From Argentina anserina (Eukaryota > Streptophyta > Magnoliopsida > Rosales > Rosaceae), in NCBI RefSeq assembly GCF_933775445.1, contig NC_065876.1:22568001-22632000 (forward strand): a stretch of 64,000 bases of DNA, in the 5' to 3' direction. The first letter of the stretch is position 1, and each line of letters opens with the position of its first letter. The translations under genes and the position numbers were made by a program. This document shows, piece after piece, positions 55,485 to 64,000 of this stretch. The notes under the pieces are model-generated. The model had not been told where the DNA came from. It worked only from the letters and a program-made list of their open reading frames with translations, and did not search any database.

Positions 55485-57734
55485 CTCAATCGCGAAAAAT
55501 GGTTGACGATTGACCTGACTCCATTTTCACCTCTTTCTCCAGTTCTCTCTCTCTCTCTTTTTGGTTTGACAAACATAACCCTGGAGTTGCCTTGGTCTCT
55601 TTCTCTCATGTATGGTATACCTGAGTTTTGATTTGTAGGGCAATATGGCATATTCTATTCCTCCTAGTTTGATCAGTTTGGTGAGTTTTGTTTGTAGTTG
55701 TATGTATGTGTGTGTTTGTAAGTTTATTTCTATCAAAGAAACTATATATTGTTGAAAAAAACACGTTATGAGTTTCCAACATATAAGAGGTGATTAAATA
55801 ATTAACATTCAATAGTTATCGGGTATTATTTAATTATCATTGTCATCATAATCACGATGTAATTATCATAGTGTAATAAGATGAGTAAACTAATTCCATT
55901 TTTCAACCCATTCAATTTACCCCTCCCTACTTAATTACCTACAGCTACAAAATTTACTCCTTTAAGGAGAACTTTTATTACTAGCTCGGATTTGATTAAT
56001 GGTGTGTTTTATTCCTTTTGAAAGAGTTACACAGATTCGATATACTTTCTTGAATACTGCATTACATATTTATTGCACTTCTCTGTGGCCAAACATGGAA
56101 ACAATGACACAAATTAAAGAGAGGGCCGGGAGGGATGTGGAAAGAAGAGTTTAGATAGGCCTATATAGCCATGCATGTCTAATTAATTGTCTATATAGGC
56201 CTAGTTAGATGAATGACAAGCCACTAGCATTTGAATCCTGTGAATCCCACTGAATACATTTGTCAAGTCTCATATTCTAAAATTTTAATAAATGCAAAGT
56301 AAAATATACATGCAACAATATAATTTCCAATTCCAAGCAATATAGTTCGATCAAAGCACCAAGCTATGAAACGATGAGTTTAACTTTGGATTTGCACCAT
56401 ATTTACCTTCAAGGAGCCCAACGTAAGTTTAGATGACATAAAATGCTTCTAAACCCCAATTAATCAAATTGCTGTCAGCATGAAATTACAAATGGAATAT
56501 GAAATTTTGAATATATAGCCTTTGAAACCACAAAGTAAGAAATACGATGAATAAATAGTAATCATATTTTGATCCCAAACTGTGCACACATTGGATTGGT
56601 TGAGGCTATTTCAATCAGTCAAATGCATATCAAATTTCCTGTGGTGAAAAATCACGCTGATATATATTCCGTCCTACAAATGATGAACACAAATTCAAAT
56701 CAGATATCATTTCTCCATGCCACCTGGACAAATTAACAAAATCATATATTACCTAACAAATTAACAACTAACTCCTCGGAGAAAAATAATAACATGACTT
56801 CATGAGATATAAAAATTGTGAATTAGAAAGAATACCTGTAGGTGCCCTTCAAATACCCTTCAAATTAAGTTATTTGGCTTTTCGATTCGTTTACAGTTTA
56901 CTACTCTAATTTGACATTTTAGCATACAATTGCTTAATCTTGAAACATTACAATATAACAAAATGTAACTTCTATATACCTTTACATTCAACCTACTCAT
57001 GAATATCTATATCCCCATACCCGTAAGATGTGCTAATGTACATCAGATTGGATGAACTCCAACTTTAGTAGTTAAACCACCTTTAGCTGTGAAGAACAAC
57101 AGTTTTGATATCAAATAGGAAGTTGGTGCATGCATGACAATCTTCATTTCTTGGTCTGTAATCTATATCATAAAGAAAGCCATCTTGTAAATCAAAAGGT
57201 ACGGTCATAGAAATATCATATTTGTAAACTATGCTCTAAGTTGTGAGATGAAGTGCACTGTTTTAGTGTTCTAGGGAATTACAGTTGAATACTGTTGTCT
57301 AAAACTATGCTCTAAGAGAGAAGATAAAGGTATTTGGCATGCATTCATAGTCAACTCAGGAGTCCTAAGTTACCTGCAAAACTCAAGGAGCTCAGATGCC
57401 ATGCGTGTCACTCTTTCTAGGAAAGGTATATTCTCACTTGCATTCATGTAGTTAATATCATTTAGGAGTCAGCTTAAGACTTGTTTAGGTAAAGATAAGT
57501 TTGTTGGAAAGTTTTTCAAATATTATCTAGTCCTTAAATAAGTTATTTGATTGAGTTCAATTTTGGTATGATAAGGTTTGATTGACACTAAAGTGTTAGC
57601 TGTTTGGATTTATGTTAGTCTTTTTCTTTGATTAAACAAGATTTGTACTAATTCTTTTTTATTGACAAATGTTTTCAAAAAAGTTTAGTGTGATTAGATT
57701 TCCTATTATGGGGGAGTCCGAGATGGGTGGATCT
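55485..57734. other. Intergenic DNA
   Basis: A CT-rich microsatellite lies near 55540-55560. The block about 56290-57110 is a diverged copy of 38050-39060. No gene seen. Confidence 0.5.
56290..57110 (+). repeat. Diverged duplicate of the 38.05-39.06 kb block
   Basis: Shared phrases in the same order and orientation: 'agcaat.tagttc.atcaaagcacc', 'ctgtcagcatg', 'caaatttcct..g..gtgaaa', 'tattcc.tcct', 'ttcg.ttcgtttac' and 'catcagattggatgaact'. A third, shorter relative lies near 43.9-44.1 kb. The blocks flank the NBS-LRR pseudogene and may be relics of duplicated resistance-gene loci. Confidence 0.7.
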
Positions 57735-58092
57735 TGTTCACTCTGATACATAGTGAACTTCCAATTTTGGCACACTTTTCGGTCAAATTTTTTCACTATA
57801 AGTGATTTAATATTTAGATATGTTATTCAAGATCATCTCTATAAAGTTTCATCTAATTTGACAATTGTTTGAGTTTTTAAAATTGAGATTTATATGAACG
57901 GTTCACGTTGAACAATTATAATTTATTGATTGATTTAATCTAATTTCAATACCTTAGCGATGTCCGAATTAGATGAAATTTTGTAAAGATGATCTTGAAT
58001 AACATACCTAAATATTGAATTGCTTATGGTGAAAAAGTTTGACCGAAAAGGGTGCCAAAATTGGAACTTCACTATATAATTTCAGAGTAAAG
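57735..58092. mobile_element. Foldback MITE with ~128-bp inverted repeats
   Basis: The left arm (about 57735-57862) and right arm (about 57964-58092) are reverse complements over nearly their full length. Shared blocks: CTTCCAATTTTGGCAC, CTTTTCGGTCAAA, TGTTATTCAAGATCATCT and TTTCATCTAATT. The outer limits and target duplication are unclear. Confidence 0.75.
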
Positions 58093-59161
58093 CTTCACTC
58101 TTGATAGGGAATATATATATATATAGCTAAGTGTTCTAGGGTTCTTGACAATTGAATGTATTCCACATATCTGAGTTTGTGTTATGTACATTTGCATCAT
58201 ACTCATTTGTATCCAGTCTTGCTTGTGAGAGTGTTGACATCTATGATATCACAAAGAGATGAAGAGTGATTGAGTCTTGGAGAGAACAACATGTGTCAAT
58301 TGTCAAAAGATCAAGCAAAGAGGTTGAGGTTGTGATGAAGAGCCATAATCAAATCTTGTTGTGTGTATAGTATTAGGTCATTACTTCTTGTAATCTAGTT
58401 GTGTTAACTTCGATTATAATGATAAATTTTCAGTCGCATAGCTACATAATAATTTTGTAAAGCTTCCACATAATTTCCTTCGGATTGAGCTGACATATGT
58501 TACGGTCGTCATTCAATTCAAAGAATCTCCGTTCCAGAACCGTACATGAGATTTTCACCTTATGCGGCTCCTCTTTTATGTGCATAATGAAAAAAAGACA
58601 TGGACTAAAAAAATATTGAAAGAGTCTCATTATAAACTGAGCGAGGCTAGTGTTTTTACAAGAAATCTCTAGCAAATCTTCTTGTAAAATATATTTCCTT
58701 AACATCAAGTATGCTGGCATTATATTATATAAAAAAAGGGCAACCCCAACGATTTCTTTGTCTTCAACGCTCTAAATTTTGCAGGTTTTAGTCACTTCAA
58801 CAATCTTCGATGGTTATCCACTTATACGGATATCGAACGAGATGGATGTTTGTTGTCCCAACTATTCTTGTTAGTCCCAATCATGATAATTGTGTTATAA
58901 CCTATTATGTTGTTAGACGAACTTGTTGTGTTGAATGCCAGTAAATTGTTTTTGTTATTGAAGGAAGTGACATTCACTTACAAGCCACATTGCCTTTTTT
59001 TTTTCCTCATTAAAGTTTTTGCACTTTAGTCATATATCTTGTGTGTTCTTATCCTATTTTTTTGTGCTTATTCAATTATCATCAAAACGTATGTTGCATT
59101 TTTAAATACTTTTAGAAGATAAAAGTACTTAACAACGCATCTAGTTGTTATATTTTAAAAG
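58093..59161. other. Intergenic DNA
   Basis: A short TA tract lies near 58110-58125. Otherwise nothing recognised. Confidence 0.45.
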
Positions 59162-60933
59162 CACTACAAAAAACATATTGTTAAACATGTTATATGGCTC
59201 CAGCACCCCATAGTCTATTGGAGGTTGCTAGACAATGCAGAGACACTAGGATTGGGAGCTGACTTTGCAAATATGGTATTAAAAAAATGGGGTAAGCCAA
59301 TAGAAGACTGTTTTCTACTTTGGGTTTTCTACTTAGTTATATATTGGATAAAAGCAAAAAAAAAGTCAATTAAGCATGAATTGTTAAGTTATCATGTGTT
59401 ATATGTTAGGAAACACCGAGGCGCATAGGGAGAACAACGAGTCATGCTTCATCCGGAGGCAATTGATTTAGGATTCAAAACCCTGACTTACTTTTCAATT
59501 ATTAATTTGTATTATGGTGGAATATACTTCGCAGTAATATTAAAAAAACGTAATCAATAATTTCTTTAACTTAGAAAAGTAGTATTTATATTTAATATAT
59601 ATTTATTTCTTATTTTAAAAATGTTCTTATCCGAGAATATCAAGTTGAGAAACATAGGGTCACCTCTTTGCAGTACTACATGGATAATTACGGTAGAGAG
59701 TATAGTACTAGAAATCTCGATGAGAGATTGATATTTACACTCCAATAGAAATTCTATATAAAGAATTTGATAGAAATATAAATTGTGAAAAGTAAGAGTA
59801 CCAAGCTCGAAGATTACACTAAGAAAGTGGTCTACTTAATTAACCTCCATGAGACTAATAGGTAAACACTCTTTTTATCTTGAGAAAGTGGTCTACTTAA
59901 TTAATCTCCTATGAGGTAAATCTACAAGCACTCTTTATGTAAAAGCATGTATATCTAAACTCCTCCACTTTAAACAACATGTTGCAGTAGACATGGCTTC
60001 GTTCTTCTCAGAAGTACATATGCTTCCTACCAGTGGTGTTTGTTTTGATGGTTCTAACCATGTCTGAAGTAAAAACACATATTCGCATCACTAACGAGTT
60101 GTCAAACAATATGAACCTAACCCTTCATTGTAAAATCAAGGGATCAGACAGCGATCTTGCAACCTAAGTACTCTTGTACCACAATTGTTTTGAATTCCGT
60201 TTCTACCCCAACATTTGGGGGACAACACAGTTTTACTGCTCTATGGCCTAGCCGTCACACTTTCACTATTTTGATATCTACATTTACAAAATGGATCTCA
60301 CATGTTATTGGAATAAAAATTTGTGTCCGTGGAGTGTAAAACCAGAAGGTCCTTGCATATTACAGAGATTACTCTATCATTAGGGTTATCCAGTGTGGGA
60401 TGAAGATGAAATGATAGACACACTGAGTAATATATAAGCATTCTTTACTTCTTTTTTTGTGCTAGATAATTAACTAATCTTTGCTAACATAAAATTATTA
60501 TTTTTGGTTTCAGAACTAAGAATCAGGTGTCATAGAATCATATTGAATCATGGCACATTGTGGCTTGGAGGGCAAGAATATATATTCACCGCATCATCTT
60601 CTTTTAGAGGACGGTAGCTGACAAGGCATACACGAATATTCGTTAAAAAACACAACCTAGCTACATGGTGCATGTTGTCAATTTTTTTAAACAATATGCA
60701 GATTATGTTGTTAAAAAGTACAACGCACGTGGTTGAAAACTTACTACAATGAAGAGTGTGTGTTGTAAAAAAAACTACAATAACGTGCATGACTTAATTT
60801 CTACAACGTACAATGCACGTTGTTAAAACCTTTTAAACTTTTAACGACGACTTTAACATCTAAAACATGTGTTGAATGTTGTCAATTACATTTTATAACA
60901 TTGCATGTTGTTAAAAGTTTTTTTTTTCTAGTA
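59162..60933. mobile_element. Probable CACTA-type element, non-autonomous
   Basis: The left end reads CACTACAAAAAACATATTG; the right end, reversed, reads TACTAGAAAAAAAAAACTTT, close to the CACTA(C/G)AAAAA ends of this superfamily. The right 300 bp are full of short direct and inverted copies of GTTGTTAAAA and ACAACGTGCATTG, like CACTA subterminal repeats. No transposase is seen in the 1.8 kb and no 3-bp target duplication is clear. Confidence 0.45.
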
Positions 60934-63900
60934 TCATGGATCGATGTAGAAAGAAAGACTTTAGTCTTTTCAAAACTGTAGTATAATTACAATTTTACGT
61001 TTGATAAGTGTACATGCATTCCAACTGTCACTAATTAGATTGAAGCATCAATGAACATAATTGGAGTTTCATTTTTTGGACAAGGTAAAACATAACTGGT
61101 AAACTGGAGTTGTTACATAAAACTGAATTGTAAACACATGTTTATAACCATCAAACACTCTGTTCCATCTATGTAGCAAAACATATTCTAGTAAATCAAT
61201 TTTGTTGGAGTTGATATATACATACAATTGGAATTGTAACATGTATATAGAAATTTTTTTTATCTTCAAACCTTGCATGTTCCATCTAATCATCTAGCAA
61301 TTCAAGCAAAACTTATATTCTACTAAACATTGGTCCTGTAAGATAGACGAGCAAATATAGAGATCAGAATATTGGACTCTAGTACATACAATAGTCATCA
61401 TTCATGTAATATCCCTAGGTTGTTGTAACAATATTAAGTTATGCCGGCTTGTGGATGTGGGGTGTACAGATTGCAATGAAATTGACATACCACTGAACGT
61501 CTGAGCTGTTGTAATGACATCTCTGGTTTGTTCACGTCCATTTGGGATGAAATACCAACTTCTTCAAGGAGCAACTATAGTTTTTTTGCTCCGTCCTAAT
61601 TGCAAAACAACCCATGTAGGAAAATGAAACATTTGCTTGAATAAGATGATATAAATCGACTTTTAAAAAAACTAGTAAATTCAAAAGCAAACGAAAGATT
61701 ATGTAAGATGATGAAAATCGAGAAAATTTGGGTTTAATTTTAATTCGTTGGTTCTAATTATGTGGTCAAACACAAACACATTAGCGACATAACTTTATTC
61801 ATTCAAATGCTTCTGAGCTGATAATCCATCCAAAATCCAAAAATGAACAAGACATGCAGAAGAAGAAAAGTTGGTGTTTGTTGGGGAGTAAGAACAAAGT
61901 GTCCAAACCAAGTATGAAACCGGGCCCTTTGGCCCCGTGGGTATAGCTCTTCTCCGGGTCGGTTGGTAAGAAGGTTAGCCCTGACAAGGGTAAAGGGGTC
62001 GCGTAAATCTTAGTGTTTCTCACCTAAGCTATGCGGGGGTGAGTCCATTTATTTTACTCTGAATATTACTTGTTGCACACTAATTGAGCTCATAGGTAAC
62101 GGTAATATCTTCTATAAGGGTTTAATAGAACGCTTGATTCATCATTGGGAGTTTAGATTTATGTGTGTAATCTATAATGAAGGTGCATGTCATAGGGTTG
62201 GATTTGTATCGGTGGCTTTGTTACCACATTTCTTTATCTAGGTGCAAGACAACTTATGATGTACGTGTCTTCTAGTTGGTTAATGGAACTATTTCTTGTA
62301 AAAAGAAAGATATGGATCAAATCTGTATCAAAACCCAATGCATTACAGTGTAAATTCAAGTATCGGATGTCTCTATTGGAGGACTATTGCCATGTTATTG
62401 TTGGCACTAAAGCTAGAGTTGTGGAGAGAGAGAGATCTAAGTTTTTCTAAAGAAATTATTATTGATTAGAGGAACAATGATTATAAATAGTATACCAAGG
62501 ATTACCAATACATATAATCATACTATGGTAGATCATTGATCCAATTTTTGAGAAGCCTCATTTCTTCTTTCATTGATGTTATGCAAATCCTCTTCATTTT
62601 GGCTTTCAAGCGTGTCCTAAACTATCACCATTCTCGATCTAACTGAATTACCAAATTTTGATAAATATATAAAATTTAAGCTAACAACAATCATCTCAAT
62701 ATTTTGAAAATAGAGTAATAACTTGCAATTTTCTTGCCAAATTGTGGATTAGATGGGGTTTTGATACGTTATCAAACCCTTCTGGTATTCGGTTCTTGAC
62801 ACTGCAATGAGTATGTAGTATTCAATTTATAGGCATATTCTAGAAAAAAGTATATCTGGAAAATGGACTGATTTTGTATCTTTTAAAAGACAAATTAATT
62901 GTGAAAAGACGGGCGTTTCTAGTTCTGAAAAAAGTTAATGCATATCCGACAATACCTTGGTATTACTTTCTGATATGGTTTTTCTTTAAAAAAATTCATT
63001 ATTTTATTAGATATACAACTCATAACCTCCAAAGTATGGAAGGAAAAATATGCCGCTAGAACAAATGATACTTTAATAAGACCACTTGATTTATTAAAAT
63101 GAGAGACAATGACCAAAATAACTATTACATATCCCTCCGCTATAATTTCCAAGTAGGCAAGAGGTTTGTGAGCATACTCATAATGACACATAGCATATGT
63201 ATATTTACTATATGTTTTCATGCACATTAATAACAAACTTAGGCACAAACGAACCTCCACGGACATGCCACCTAGATCCAGTCCAAATATATAAAGCCTT
63301 TGGTCATATCTATGCCCAACAACCGCTAGCGTCGGTCACCTTTCAAACACATTACCATGATACCATCGTTCCACCACGAAGAGGTAGTCACAATCCTTCA
63401 AAATTATGACAAAACAAGGCAGGAAGCCCTGACTCAGAAGAAGTTGATCTGAGGCATGCCACTGCTGCCAACTTGCCACACTCTCCCTTTCACATTGCAC
63501 ACCGCCTCTAGAACATGTTAATAATCATGAACGACAAGCTCTGCTCTTGACCTATCTAGTATGCATAGCAGCAAACGCAAACTAGTTTCGTATCTGTTCG
63601 AAATTACATCCAAGAAGAAATATTCCCCTTTCAGTCCACCAAAATCAATAACCTACTAGAAACTCTTGTCCAACCACCCCAAGAAAGTGCCGACACGGCC
63701 AAAGACTAGCACCAACACCAACGCGGCCAAACTCTTGAGAATTTACAAGAGGCTAACCTGTACTCTTTTCATCCAACCCCATAGCTTCCCTTGATTATTC
63801 GTGCTTTAGCCTATAACCAATATGGAGCTCAAGCCCAACTACTTTTTGGACACCCAAGACATTAATCCTTCACCTCCGCCGCCGCTGGGTATGGCAGATG

Positions 63901-64000
63901 GCCTCCTCACAACATCACCACCTTTGCTTCCGAAGATAGTTACTGTATATTATAACCTAAAACAATATTGCGATATTGCTAAACTAGGCTCTTGTATTGC
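60934..64000. other. Right-end DNA, no gene recognised
   Basis: Mostly AT-rich. A GC-richer patch at 61910-62050 and less AT-rich DNA from 63250 to the end look like old repeat sequence; none has a recognisable reading frame. Confidence 0.4.

Noticed and set aside
61799..62023. 74-codon frame in a GC-richer patch (minus)
   Set aside because: No recognisable domain; probably repeat sequence.

Overview
This is nuclear plant DNA. It has GT-AG introns, plant-type genes (neutral invertase, SDE3-type helicase, CC-NBS-LRR, F-box) and many plant transposons whose primer binding sites match initiator tRNA-Met. A eudicot is likely; Rosaceae is a guess from gene flavour and is not proven by the sequence.

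Layout. 1-2801: broken Ty3/gypsy element (minus strand) running off the left edge. 3598-4571: small three-exon gene of unknown function. 5.7-6.1 kb: SINE-like and GC-rich repeats. 6330-9876: an old inverted-repeat element split by a 3.2-kb solo LTR (6401-9632) with a perfect 5-bp target duplication. 11423-12312: foldback element with very long terminal inverted repeats and a 10-bp target duplication. 15778-20788: complete four-exon cytosolic alkaline/neutral invertase gene (552 aa) on the plus strand, facing tail to tail an SDE3-like gene at 21941-24796 (minus, three exons, 814 aa). The latter joins a 21-residue SPKK-rich repeat to a helicase core whose ATPase motifs are all altered. A frameshifted tandem paralogue lies at 26115-28504, with a hAT-like MITE in one intron.

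31731-37118: young Ty1/copia element (minus) with two 0.66-kb LTRs, a CAAGC target duplication and a single visible stop in the polyprotein; the unoccupied version of its insertion site survives as a duplicate near 39.2 kb. 40129-43006: CC-NBS-LRR pseudogene. 44574-51689: older, much-mutated Ty1/copia element (plus) whose 5' LTR is split by a hAT transposon (44678-46384). 52400-53662: intact F-box gene (minus), probably with a distant 5' UTR exon carrying an upstream ORF. 57735-58092 and 59162-60933: a foldback MITE and a probable CACTA derivative.

Only the invertase, the SDE3-like gene, the F-box gene and perhaps the small gene at 3.6-4.6 kb look intact. They form no pathway together. The rest is layered transposon insertion, tandem duplication and decayed resistance-gene sequence. 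No tRNA, rRNA or CRISPR was recognised.
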